This document shows, in pieces, positions 21,747 through 30,955 of a stretch of DNA of 33,238 nucleotides. Made by a program: the position numbers and the translations under genes. The stretch covers positions 1 through 33,238 of the IMG/VR virus record IMGVR_UViG_3300006751_000067; one strand, written 5' to 3'. This DNA is from a virus. The first letter of the stretch is position 1; each line of letters starts with the position of its first letter. The notes beneath the pieces were generated by a model. It was not told the origin of the DNA. It saw only the letters and a list, made by a program, of their open reading frames with translations, and made no database searches.

Positions 21747-22642
21747 TGGCAAAATTAAATAAAAATATAATACAACAAGTTGTACAACAGACTGTTAAAA
21801 AAGCAGTTAAACAAAATATTCCTGGTGATGCTAGATTATTAGAACGGTTTGTGAAATACCAAGAAATGGGCTTAAATTATAGATCTAATGATGATAATAT
21901 TAATGTTAGAAACAATGCCGGATCTTTAAAATTAAATGAAAATGATGAAAAACATCCTGTATTAATTATTGAGCCATCTTCAAATAATATTTTAAATGAA
22001 TCAATTTTAAAAGTTATAGATACACAATTTAATTATTTTAAATTTCCAGCTACTACAAGAATTATTGGATCAGATAATGTTGATTTAGATTTAGACATAG
22101 ATTTAACAGTTGATCAAGAATCAGAAGATCCTATATTTGCAAGATATAAACCATCTGAAAACAGAAAAATTCTAGCTGGAGCTAAATCTGGAATATTAAT
22201 AGATGAATTAGAAGAAGGACAACTTCAAAAACGACCAAATAAATATTATATAACTAAAGAAATTAAAGAATCTGGAGTAGATTTAAGATTCCGGGTTAAA
22301 ATTAATTTTAGATATGATAGTGATTCTAATGATTTTAATACAACCTATTTTTATATTGCAAGAAGCGGCCCGGATAAATATACACAACGAGATTATATAC
22401 AATATTTTGATTTTGATGAACCATATGCTGGAGGCGGGAAAATTTCACAATATCAAGTACAAAATGCATATAAAGATGTAGTTATTGCAAATTCTGAATT
22501 TGAAGTTGGAGATACATTTAGTATAACAGCTGAAGCTGGTAAAAATGATACTAATAAATATAGTACAATTAACGCCGATCAAACATATTGGTCTGTAACA
22601 GATGCATCTAAAAATGTTGATGAATGGAATAGAGAAATATAA
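21746..22642 (+). CDS. hypothetical tail/baseplate protein
   Basis: A 298-residue protein translated with the upstream gene (TAATG overlap). It starts with a Gln/Lys-rich helix (IIQQVVQQTVKKAVKQ) and is beta-rich afterwards; residues 110-130 include an Asp-alternating stretch (DNVDLDLDIDLTVDQE). There is no catalytic motif and I do not recognise the family. Its fixed position between the DNRLRE-like protein and the large tail protein suggests a connector role in the baseplate or fibre assembly. Its last base overlaps the start of the next gene. Confidence 0.7.
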   Translation: MAKLNKNIIQQVVQQTVKKAVKQNIPGDARLLERFVKYQEMGLNYRSNDDNINVRNNAGSLKLNENDEKHPVLIIEPSSNNILNESILKVIDTQFNYFKFPATTRIIGSDNVDLDLDIDLTVDQESEDPIFARYKPSENRKILAGAKSGILIDELEEGQLQKRPNKYYITKEIKESGVDLRFRVKINFRYDSDSNDFNTTYFYIARSGPDKYTQRDYIQYFDFDEPYAGGGKISQYQVQNAYKDVVIANSEFEVGDTFSITAEAGKNDTNKYSTINADQTYWSVTDASKNVDEWNREI

Positions 22643-25600
22643 TGTTAAATCAATATAAAAATATCAATCAAATTCGTAGCCGGAATAAATCAATTTCTGG
22701 CGATCGAATATCTTCTAGTAAGTCGTCATTTATTTCAATTGATACTACTACAGGCGTATATTTTAATAATGATATAACAATACAGAATAAAGATCAATGC
22801 ATTGAATTACATGTACATTCAGATAATTCATGGATTACTGCAAATTATCATGTAACATTACAACAAAAAATTCCACAATACCGAGATAAATCTACAAATG
22901 CGTTAATAAATTTAAATAAACCATTAGCAATCGATTTATATTCTGAATTAGATTCTTTAAATTTAACTCCAGAAACATATGACATTACAATTAATTTCTT
23001 TAAGAATTTAATAGGTAGTTATGCTAAACAACATTTACGCGTTGATGAAATATCTCCAGATCGTACGGAAGTTAAATTACGAGCAATAGATGCTAAAGAC
23101 CCGGAATTTTTACATCAAATAACTAATTTTATACAAAGACCTAAACAAACTTCTACAAAATTTTATAAGACACATTTATTAAATTTTAATAGAAATAATT
23201 GTATATTATTTGTTAATAGTGTAGTTATCGGAGAATATTTATATGTTAAATTACACGATCCATTACCTGATGATATTGATATAAATTTTAAATGTTGGGT
23301 AGTTGAAGAACAAAAAGCACCATATATTGATCGTGTTACTATTAATGCATTAGAAGAAAAAACGAGTTTTAATAAATTATCAAATCCTAATTGGCAAGCT
23401 AATTATTCATATAATACATCAAATGAGACAGGATTAAAAACATGGACTGAATTACTCGGTTCGTCTGTACAAACATCACAAGAAATTGTAGATACATATT
23501 TTTCTGGTAGTTTACATGGGATGAAATTAAATATCGATTATTCAGATTTTAATAATTTTATTTTTTATAGTTCAGCTACAGAAAGATTAGCTAATTTTAA
23601 ATATAAATTAGAATTAATTGAATATTATGACTCGCAAAGTGTATTTTTAGAAGGAATTTCTGGTAGTGTTTCTACTACTAATATAACTGATAATACAACA
23701 ACAAAAAATAATTTAATTGGTGGATTTGATGAATTTGAGAAATTTTTATATTATGACTCAGCTTCAAAATTAACTACTCATAACATTCCATTAGAAAATC
23801 CAACGGTATTAAACGTAACTGGAAGTTATATACAACCATATCCTAAATCAAATAGTTCATATCCATATACATTATACCCAGTAACTAGTAGTCAATTTAC
23901 ATCATGGTATGATAATGTATATACATCAGCTTCATTATATGATATTAATAATTTAAATGCATTAATATATACTGTACCAGAATATGTTAGAAATGATAGC
24001 GATAATATAGGATTAAATACTTTTGTTAATATGTTAGGACATCATTATGATATACTATATACGTATATAAATAATATGCCTAAAATACATAACCGAGAAG
24101 AAAATCCTAAATTAGGTATGCCAAATGAATTATTATATTCTGTAGCAAAACAATTTGGTTGGAATTTAACTAACGGAAACCAAGATCAAGATTTATGGCA
24201 ATATGTTTTAGGTACTAATGAGTCTGGTATTCCAATAACTGGTTCTAATACTATAGGTGACCCATCTGTATCTGGCCAGAATATAACATATTCAATTTGG
24301 AGGCGTATAGTTAATAACTTACCATTATTATTAAAAACTAAAGGTACTAAACGAAGTATACAAGCATTATTATCATGTTATGGTATTCCTCAATCTCTTA
24401 TTTCTATTAATGAATTTGGAGGACCTAGGTCTGCTAGAATCCCCATATATGAAAAATTAAATTTTGATTATTCACTCGATTTAATTACTAATACTGCAGG
24501 AACTGTAACTACTGATTTTAAAGAAACTATTAATACTATAGAGTTGAGGTTTCGTACAGATGATGTAGTCAAAACACCTACATTACCTAGTACAATGAAT
24601 TTATTTACAGTAGGCGATAATGTAGTTACTTTAGATTTTACTAGAGGTACATTAGGTACTGTACAAATAAATAATACTAGCTCGGCAAATATTGAATTAT
24701 TTGATGGAGGATATTTAACTGCTATGTTACGTACTACTGGTAGTAATTTAGAATTAGTTACAAAAAAATCAAAATATGGTAAAATAGTTGCTGAAGTGTC
24801 ATGTTCAGCAGTTGCATCTTTTCCATCTACTGGATCTGTTATAATTGGCGGATCTGTAAGTGGAAGTAGATTACAAGGACAAGTTCAGGAATTAAGATTA
24901 TGGAATAATAGTTTAGGCGATTCTGCATTTAATAATCATGTAAAAGCCCCAGCTGCATATGATGGAAATATAGATGCATATGATGAATTAATTTACAGAA
25001 TACCATTAACTCAAAAAGTTAATCATACATTAACTGCGAGTTTATCTGGGGTTCAGCCAGTTACTTCAACAATATCATCATCGTTTGCTTCATGGACTAA
25101 TGCTACTCCATATGATTCTATAGAAGAAACATATTATTATGATGGTATATCAATCGGAGCAGGAACTTTTGATGATAATAAAATTAGACTTGAAGATAAT
25201 GAATTAATTGGTGATTTAAATGTAAAAACACGAGCTGAACGAAGCCAATATGATAAAGCTCCATTAGACAGTAAAAAATTAGGAGTATATTTTTCGCCAC
25301 AAACTATGATTGATGAGGATATTATAGCTCAATTAGGATTTACAGATTTAGATCAATATATTGGCGATCCCAGTGATTCTACAGATAAATCATATCCAGA
25401 TCTTATAAGAATCGCAAGAAATTACTGGAAAAAATATGCACAATCAAATGACATAAACGCATATATTAAAATATTTACATTATTTGATTTATCTTTCTTT
25501 AAACAATTAGAACAATTATTACCAGCACGTGCTGATGTTTTATCTGGAATATTAATAAAACCAAATATATTAGAACGTAATAAAGATAAAGTATTACCGG

Positions 25601-26139
25601 AGGTGTCATATCAAGATATGTCTTATAATACAAATTTAGATGGATTAACTCCATCTTCATCAGCTAAATATTTAGTATACGAAGGAAACACATCAGCACG
25701 TATATGTACTATATCTGCAATTGATGATGATCAATCTCAAGGATATTTAACTGCATCAATACAGGAACGATATGAAGGTACTACATATTCACATCAATAT
25801 GTTATCAGATCTGGAAGTCAATGGATAAATACAACATCACCATTTTGGTTAAGTGAAGCTGTTAGTCCAATTTTCTCAGCAAGTTGCGTTTCTGAATTTA
25901 AACAGTCGAGAGAAATTATAAATAATACAGCAAGTTATTCACCAGCTGGCGTTTCAGATTATTTACCTACTGGTATAAATAATCAAAAATACGCTGGGTC
26001 AAAAATGACGTCTGCAGATTTTAATATAGATTCACCAGATACTATAGATGGAAAACCAGTTGTTGAACTATTATCAGCAAATCCAAATCAATTTATTGTA
26101 TCTAATGGAGGAACACAAGGAAGTTTTATAATACCATAA
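22642..26139 (+). CDS. large tail protein with LamG-like domain
   Basis: The longest gene in the window, 1165 residues. Residues 443-597 contain I-W-R-R-I-V-N-N-L-P-L-L-L-K-T-K-G-T-K-R-S-I-Q-A-L-L-S-C-Y-G-I-P, which resembles tail protein I-type segments that set the baseplate-fibre junction. Residues 613-772 fit a LamG/concanavalin-like sandwich, including I-I-G-G-S-V-S-G-S-R-L-Q-G-Q-V-Q-E-L-R-L-W, a usual closing strand of such domains. Residues 860-970 are helical (Y-W-K-K-Y-A-Q-S-N-D-I-N-A-Y). The N-terminal 440 residues are beta-rich and unassigned. Likely a baseplate protein carrying a glycan-binding domain. Confidence 0.78.
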   Translation: MLNQYKNINQIRSRNKSISGDRISSSKSSFISIDTTTGVYFNNDITIQNKDQCIELHVHSDNSWITANYHVTLQQKIPQYRDKSTNALINLNKPLAIDLYSELDSLNLTPETYDITINFFKNLIGSYAKQHLRVDEISPDRTEVKLRAIDAKDPEFLHQITNFIQRPKQTSTKFYKTHLLNFNRNNCILFVNSVVIGEYLYVKLHDPLPDDIDINFKCWVVEEQKAPYIDRVTINALEEKTSFNKLSNPNWQANYSYNTSNETGLKTWTELLGSSVQTSQEIVDTYFSGSLHGMKLNIDYSDFNNFIFYSSATERLANFKYKLELIEYYDSQSVFLEGISGSVSTTNITDNTTTKNNLIGGFDEFEKFLYYDSASKLTTHNIPLENPTVLNVTGSYIQPYPKSNSSYPYTLYPVTSSQFTSWYDNVYTSASLYDINNLNALIYTVPEYVRNDSDNIGLNTFVNMLGHHYDILYTYINNMPKIHNREENPKLGMPNELLYSVAKQFGWNLTNGNQDQDLWQYVLGTNESGIPITGSNTIGDPSVSGQNITYSIWRRIVNNLPLLLKTKGTKRSIQALLSCYGIPQSLISINEFGGPRSARIPIYEKLNFDYSLDLITNTAGTVTTDFKETINTIELRFRTDDVVKTPTLPSTMNLFTVGDNVVTLDFTRGTLGTVQINNTSSANIELFDGGYLTAMLRTTGSNLELVTKKSKYGKIVAEVSCSAVASFPSTGSVIIGGSVSGSRLQGQVQELRLWNNSLGDSAFNNHVKAPAAYDGNIDAYDELIYRIPLTQKVNHTLTASLSGVQPVTSTISSSFASWTNATPYDSIEETYYYDGISIGAGTFDDNKIRLEDNELIGDLNVKTRAERSQYDKAPLDSKKLGVYFSPQTMIDEDIIAQLGFTDLDQYIGDPSDSTDKSYPDLIRIARNYWKKYAQSNDINAYIKIFTLFDLSFFKQLEQLLPARADVLSGILIKPNILERNKDKVLPEVSYQDMSYNTNLDGLTPSSSAKYLVYEGNTSARICTISAIDDDQSQGYLTASIQERYEGTTYSHQYVIRSGSQWINTTSPFWLSEAVSPIFSASCVSEFKQSREIINNTASYSPAGVSDYLPTGINNQKYAGSKMTSADFNIDSPDTIDGKPVVELLSANPNQFIVSNGGTQGSFIIP

Positions 26140-26153
26140 AATATATGTGAATT

Positions 26154-26161
26154 ATATTTAT
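26154..26161 (+). promoter_or_regulatory. candidate late promoter box
   Basis: ATATTTAT followed by TTAAAATAGGA, 19 bases before the ATG at 26181; the closest match to the box at 2901. Confidence 0.45.
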
Positions 26162-26180
26162 TTAAAATAGGAAATAAATT

Positions 26181-26831
26181 ATGGGATACTTAAATAATAG
26201 TACAGTTACCGTTGACGCGATATTAACATTAAAAGGTCGAGAATTATTGTCGAAAGGACAAAATTCATTTAATATTACACAATTTGCATTAGGTGATGAT
26301 GAAATTGATTATAGCTTATGGAATACAGATCATCAATTAGGATCTGCATATTACGGTGCAGTTATTGATAATATGCCAATAACAGAAGCTATACCAGATG
26401 AAACACAAGCATTACGTTATAAATTAATAACATTACCAAAACGGACTACTAATATTCCTGTTATTACTGTTGGTAATACTAGTATAACATTAAGTGCTCC
26501 GGGAGATAGTGCTGCGATAAGACCGAATACAAGTAATTTCCAAGGAGGAAATTCTAATTTGGGTTATTCAGCAATTCTTGCAGATTCAACTATAGCAGAC
26601 TTGCGAGTTACTCGTGCTTTACAAAATTCAATATTACCAACGACACCTGGATTTATTGGAGATAGTGAAGACGCTCAGAGTATTACATTAGCTGGTTTTG
26701 AATTTGAAGTTATAGCAAAAACTCATTTATTGGAAGATAAAGAGACTACAGTTACAATTGTAGCAAATGAAACCGGAGGATTTAAAACTGTTAATATATT
26801 AGTTAAGAAAGCAGATGTAGCAACAATTTAA
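26181..26831 (+). CDS. conserved virion structural protein
   Basis: A 216-residue protein of a type common in marine phage genomes and seen in virions. It opens with L-N-N-S-T-V-T-V-D-A-I-L-T-L-K-G-R-E-L-L, continues I-T-Q-F-A-L-G-D-D-E-I-D-Y-S-L-W-N, and ends in an immunoglobulin-like strand set (VTIVANETGGFKTVNILVKK). The first 50 residues form the family signature; the end may be an Ig-like adhesion module. T4 equivalent not identified. It follows a promoter-like box and lies between the large tail protein and the two paralogous fibre proteins. Confidence 0.78.
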   Translation: MGYLNNSTVTVDAILTLKGRELLSKGQNSFNITQFALGDDEIDYSLWNTDHQLGSAYYGAVIDNMPITEAIPDETQALRYKLITLPKRTTNIPVITVGNTSITLSAPGDSAAIRPNTSNFQGGNSNLGYSAILADSTIADLRVTRALQNSILPTTPGFIGDSEDAQSITLAGFEFEVIAKTHLLEDKETTVTIVANETGGFKTVNILVKKADVATI

Positions 26832-26849
26832 TAAAATAGGTTAAAAAAA

Positions 26850-28151
26850 ATGAATGTTAATAACATTATAGAAAAATTAAGAAAATTACCAAGGCATGGA
26901 GCAAAATTGACTAGGCGCGCTGTAAGAGGACAATTTTTACCAACATCTCCAGCTAGCGCTAGTCCAACGGCACAACCGGAAGAAACTAGTATTGATATAA
27001 ATCAACAAGTACAACAATTAGCTAGGCAAATGGCTGCAGAAATGGTAGCTGAACAAGATGCATTACGTAGTGTTGCTAAAATGGGTAGAACATATACACT
27101 ATTTACATCAGAAGATGTAATAGCTAAACAAACAGAAGTTGTAACTGCAGGTTTATGGAGTGATAATCTTGCAAATTTGACAACATTTTTTACTAGCTCA
27201 ACTGCACAAACTACTTCTCAAAAACAATATTATGTAGATGTATATCAAAAAAATCCAGCATTAACTGGAAGCGCTGTCCAATATTCTATAGCATATGGTA
27301 ATGCATTAGGTAGTGGTTCTGAATCAACAGGTCAATTAAGTGACTCGCCGTCTAAAGCAATTTATTCTCAGTATAGACAATTATTACTTAATCCAGGAGA
27401 TTCTAGATTTACAACAGCTGGGAGTGGTAGTACTGATTCTATATATGTAATTAATTTTAAACGAGATAGAATGAAAGAAAGATTAGATCCAGGTAATTGG
27501 CAACTTTCTTTATCTAATCTTCATGAAGGAAATCCTCAAAACAAAACCGGAAGTTTAATTGTTAGTGAATCAATATTACATACATTAATTGATGATTCAA
27601 CGGTTACTTCTGCAACGTTAGGAGAATCTGGAAAAGTTTATAACATTGTATCTGGATCAATAACATCCGGAGTTTATAATTCTACTGCTCCTATTTATTA
27701 TGGATTAGCTTATCCAGACCATGGTGTATTAGTATTTGATGCAAAAATGTTAGACGGTCATTTAAATTATCATACGAATGTTAGTTCTAGTTCCGCAGGA
27801 CATAATCATTTTGCAATGTTCCATTCAATATCTGGTTCTTCATTAGCAACAGAACCATTGAGTGGCGATCCATATGGATTCCAAGCAAGAAATTCTGAAA
27901 AAGTTACTAGTACTCATTATTTTGTAAGAATAAAAAATGCAGAATATAATTTTTCTAATAATCCTTCTTATATAACAGGCAGTGTAGGGCAATTATCACA
28001 AACATCATTTGTTGGTGATCCTAAAACATATATTACTACAGTTGGATTATATAATGATAATAGAGAATTATTAGCTGTTGCAAAATTAAGTAAACCATTA
28101 TTGAAATCTTTTTCAAGAGAAGCGTTAATACGCGTTAAATTAGATTTTTAA
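26850..28151 (+). CDS. tail/fibre protein, shared C-terminal module (A)
   Basis: A 433-residue protein. Residues 1-80 are basic then helical (a likely attachment end, V-Q-Q-L-A-R-Q-M-A-A-E-M-V-A). The middle is Ser/Thr/Gly-rich beta. The last 85 residues, including Y-I-T-T-V-G-L-Y-N-D-N-R-E-L-L-A-V-A-K, are shared with the next gene while the rest is not. Such shared ends usually mark a common assembly or trimerisation part of otherwise different fibres. A histidine-rich segment near residue 312 (AGHNHFAMFH) could bind metal, as in some fibre tips. Function in the tail is inferred. Confidence 0.72.
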   Translation: MNVNNIIEKLRKLPRHGAKLTRRAVRGQFLPTSPASASPTAQPEETSIDINQQVQQLARQMAAEMVAEQDALRSVAKMGRTYTLFTSEDVIAKQTEVVTAGLWSDNLANLTTFFTSSTAQTTSQKQYYVDVYQKNPALTGSAVQYSIAYGNALGSGSESTGQLSDSPSKAIYSQYRQLLLNPGDSRFTTAGSGSTDSIYVINFKRDRMKERLDPGNWQLSLSNLHEGNPQNKTGSLIVSESILHTLIDDSTVTSATLGESGKVYNIVSGSITSGVYNSTAPIYYGLAYPDHGVLVFDAKMLDGHLNYHTNVSSSSAGHNHFAMFHSISGSSLATEPLSGDPYGFQARNSEKVTSTHYFVRIKNAEYNFSNNPSYITGSVGQLSQTSFVGDPKTYITTVGLYNDNRELLAVAKLSKPLLKSFSREALIRVKLDF

Positions 28152-28168
28152 CGGATTTAATTTAATCA

Positions 28169-28176
28169 ATATTTAT
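28169..28176 (+). promoter_or_regulatory. candidate late promoter box
   Basis: ATATTTAT followed by AATAGATAC, 24 bases before the ATG at 28201, in the 49-bp gap between the two related fibre genes. Confidence 0.4.
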
Positions 28177-28200
28177 AATAGATACAATTAAGTTTCTATT

Positions 28201-29826
28201 ATGCCAGAATCTAAAATAGTAAATACCGAAGATTTAAAACGAGGGCTATATCCATCAGTTTTTAAAAAAATTGATCAGTCTGATGTTAAAGTTAATCCTT
28301 TTTTAGCTCATAAAACATTTACTGTTTTATCTGGTAGTTCAACAAGTAGTTTATTACCATTGCATGGGGTTTATACAAATACAAAAAATTTACCAGCAAT
28401 TGGTTCTGAATTAACATATAATGACGCAAAAAATATTGATGGAAGTTTACAATCAATTACATATTTTTCAATTAATCATTTATTTTATAAAAGAAAAAAT
28501 CAACCTAGTAATATATTTGGCTTTACAAATTTAAATAAAACAAAAAGAGCTTTATTTGAAACAGCTTCTATATTTTCAATACCACAAAAAAATATAGGTG
28601 ATCGAATTAAACATGGATCGTTTAATATAACTGCATCAAATTCTGCATTATATGGAACAGCTATATATGGTGGATCAGTATATGGTGATTCTACACTTTT
28701 AATTAGTAGTGACCGATATGGTAATTTAATTAATAGTAATTTTCTTACACAGTCAATAGTTACTGGAGAACAGTATTATGAAGGATTTAATGAATATTTT
28801 GATACTTCAAGAATTTTATATAAATCATCAAATATTTCATATGTAAAAGGAATAACTACTAATTCGGGACTAACCCAATCATTAGGTTATGCGGCAAACT
28901 TTGCCGGCAATGGATATATTTCTACTGATATTAATGGATTATATAATCGAGATAATGATTATTGTATATCAATGTTTATATCGGGAGCAAATTCAACTTC
29001 TAATAACGAACTTATTTTAACAAAAGCATCTAGTTCGGCTAGTCCACAATATCCATTTAAATTAGAATTATCAGGTAGTAATCAATTAATATTTTCTGCT
29101 GCTGGTTCTCATGAATATATTGCTCAAATTACATCATCTACTTCTGTTACTGAATGGACTCATGTTGTTTGTCAAAAAACAGGTAGCTCATTAGAAATGT
29201 ATTTAAATGGAACTTTACATTCATCTATTTCTTCTAATTTACTTAAAGTACACGCATCTCCATTTACCGCTTCTGCTAGAATTGATAATAAAGATCCGTT
29301 ATATATAGGAGGATTTAGTCAAACAAATTATTTAGAAGGAAAATTAGACGAAATACGTATTTTTGAAAAAGCTTTAAATAGTACAAAAATTGGATATTTA
29401 GGAGATCGGAGTGAAACTGGATCTTTATTACAAACAAAATATGTTGGTAATATTTTTCATGAACAAGGTATTGGTATAATATCAACTCCTGATTATAGAT
29501 TTCATGATTTAATTAATATACCATATACCGCTAGTTATAAAAGTACAAAAACAATTAATGAATTAAATGTAATTACTAGAATTGAGAAAGGTGATTTTAA
29601 TATGTCATCTAATAAAACATTAACTAATGATGACGATATAACATATAAATCATTTGTATCAAGTAGTGATTTTTCTCCATATATTACTACAATTGGTTTA
29701 TATAATGATGCCGGTGTATTATTAGCAATTGCAAAACCAGCTCAAGCTATAAGAAAACGGCCGGATGTAGATATGAATTTTGCAATACAAATAGATTTAG
29801 ATAAAAATATAACATTTAAAGGATAA
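28201..29826 (+). CDS. tail/fibre protein with LamG domain, shared C-terminal module (B)
   Basis: A 541-residue protein. Residues 220-400 form a clear LamG/concanavalin-like sandwich: A-N-F-A-G-N-G-Y-I-S-T at the start, E-W-T-H-V-V-C-Q-K-T-G-S-S-L-E-M-Y-L-N-G in the middle and L-D-E-I-R-I-F-E-K-A-L at the end, the three hallmarks of the fold. These domains bind glycans or proteins. The last 85 residues match the C-terminus of the preceding gene (Y-I-T-T-I-G-L-Y-N-D-x-x-x-L-L-A-I-A-K). It is the best candidate here for a receptor-contacting fibre. The next gene starts right after its stop. Confidence 0.8.
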   Translation: MPESKIVNTEDLKRGLYPSVFKKIDQSDVKVNPFLAHKTFTVLSGSSTSSLLPLHGVYTNTKNLPAIGSELTYNDAKNIDGSLQSITYFSINHLFYKRKNQPSNIFGFTNLNKTKRALFETASIFSIPQKNIGDRIKHGSFNITASNSALYGTAIYGGSVYGDSTLLISSDRYGNLINSNFLTQSIVTGEQYYEGFNEYFDTSRILYKSSNISYVKGITTNSGLTQSLGYAANFAGNGYISTDINGLYNRDNDYCISMFISGANSTSNNELILTKASSSASPQYPFKLELSGSNQLIFSAAGSHEYIAQITSSTSVTEWTHVVCQKTGSSLEMYLNGTLHSSISSNLLKVHASPFTASARIDNKDPLYIGGFSQTNYLEGKLDEIRIFEKALNSTKIGYLGDRSETGSLLQTKYVGNIFHEQGIGIISTPDYRFHDLINIPYTASYKSTKTINELNVITRIEKGDFNMSSNKTLTNDDDITYKSFVSSSDFSPYITTIGLYNDAGVLLAIAKPAQAIRKRPDVDMNFAIQIDLDKNITFKG

Positions 29827-30369
29827 ATGATACGACTTAAAAATATATTAAATGAATTATCTGAAGATGAAATGAATAGATTAGTGGATAAAATTTCAAA
29901 TAAACAATTTACGTTTTTTGATAAAGGAGATAATGGTCGAATATATACAATTAATGGAGAAGATAAAATTTTTAAAATAACTACAGAATCAGAAGAATAT
30001 AAAGTAGCTGATATAATAGTAGGAAAAAAAGATTTATATACATCATTTATTCCAGTTCATTATGTAGACGGAAAAAATATGTATATAATGTCAAAAGCAG
30101 AATCAATAAACAGAAATGAAATAAATGAAATTAATAATTTTTTAAATGGATTTAAAGATTTTGCTAAAGAACACGGAGGAGAAGTTTCGATATTTGATTA
30201 TCTAGATGCAGAAGGCGCACGAGATAATAATGAACAAATTGTTAATTTTTTACGAGCATTACAACAAGATATACAACGTATTGGATTACCTGACTTAGAT
30301 TTAGATTTAGATTTTAAAGCTGATAATGTTATGAGATGGGATGGTAATTTAGTAATGATTGATTGGTAA
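29827..30369 (+). CDS. minimal protein-kinase-like protein with capsid-targeting-like tag
   Basis: A 180-residue protein beginning MIRLKNILNEL, matching the shared tag (cut possible after residue 10). The rest follows the kinase-fold order: Gly-rich loop G34-D-N-G-R-I-Y, strand-3 lysine K50 (I-F-K-I-T), helix-C-like E-E-Y-K-V-A, a hinge-like M-Y-I-M-S-K, then the catalytic-loop pattern D162-F-K-A-D-N167 and a final I-D179-W at the DFG position, where the protein ends. Upstream H of H-R-D is missing and there is no activation segment or C-lobe remainder, so it is a minimal aminoglycoside-kinase-like or atypical protein kinase, active or pseudo. Tag plus fold suggests an injected kinase. It starts directly after the LamG fibre stop. 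Confidence 0.75.
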   Translation: MIRLKNILNELSEDEMNRLVDKISNKQFTFFDKGDNGRIYTINGEDKIFKITTESEEYKVADIIVGKKDLYTSFIPVHYVDGKNMYIMSKAESINRNEINEINNFLNGFKDFAKEHGGEVSIFDYLDAEGARDNNEQIVNFLRALQQDIQRIGLPDLDLDLDFKADNVMRWDGNLVMIDW

Positions 30370-30393
30370 ATTTAAAATAAAAGTTATATTATA

Positions 30394-30876
30394 ATGAAAA
30401 AAAATCATTGGCACACGGCTGGCAGTAAACAACGACAAGCTGCTTATAAATACGGTTACCGTTCTGGATTAGAACTTTTAGTAGCTGAACAAATTAAAGA
30501 AACATCGTTTGAACTTCGATATGAAACTGATGTAATTAAATATATTGTTCCTCAACGAGATGCAAAATATACACCAGATTTCGTGTTTACTAAACGCAAT
30601 GGATCTATGATGTACATAGAAACAAAAGGTCGTTGGACTGCAACAGATCGTAAAAAAATGAAACACGTATTACAATCCAATCCAGGTGTTGATATACGAA
30701 TGGTATTTCAAAATCCAAATCAGAGAATTTCAAAAGCCAGTAAAACAACATATGAAGCTTATGCAAATAAATTAGGAATAACTCATGTTAGCAAAAAAAC
30801 TATACCAGAAGAATGGTTAGCCGAATGTATTCAACAAGGAGAAAAAATAAATAATCCGAAACAATTTTTTAAATAA
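30394..30876 (+). CDS. endonuclease I, Holliday junction resolvase (T7 gp3-like)
   Basis: A 160-residue homologue of T7 endonuclease I, which cuts branched DNA such as Holliday junctions during recombination and before packaging. All four catalytic residues align with T7: E27 (R-S-G-L-E, T7 E20), D62 (Y-T-P-D-F, T7 D55), and E76/K78 (Y-I-E-T-K-G-R-W, T7 E65/K67). The K-T-T-Y-E-A-Y-A-N-K and I-P-E-E-W end also matches. It lies 24 bp after the kinase-like gene and upstream of primase and SbcCD, so it belongs to a replication and recombination group. Confidence 0.92.
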   Translation: MKKNHWHTAGSKQRQAAYKYGYRSGLELLVAEQIKETSFELRYETDVIKYIVPQRDAKYTPDFVFTKRNGSMMYIETKGRWTATDRKKMKHVLQSNPGVDIRMVFQNPNQRISKASKTTYEAYANKLGITHVSKKTIPEEWLAECIQQGEKINNPKQFFK

Positions 30877-30955
30877 GGTTTGATTTGTGAAAAATAAATA
30901 TTATATTCAAAATAAATGTATTATTTATAATGATTAATTCAGTATTGAATTGATC

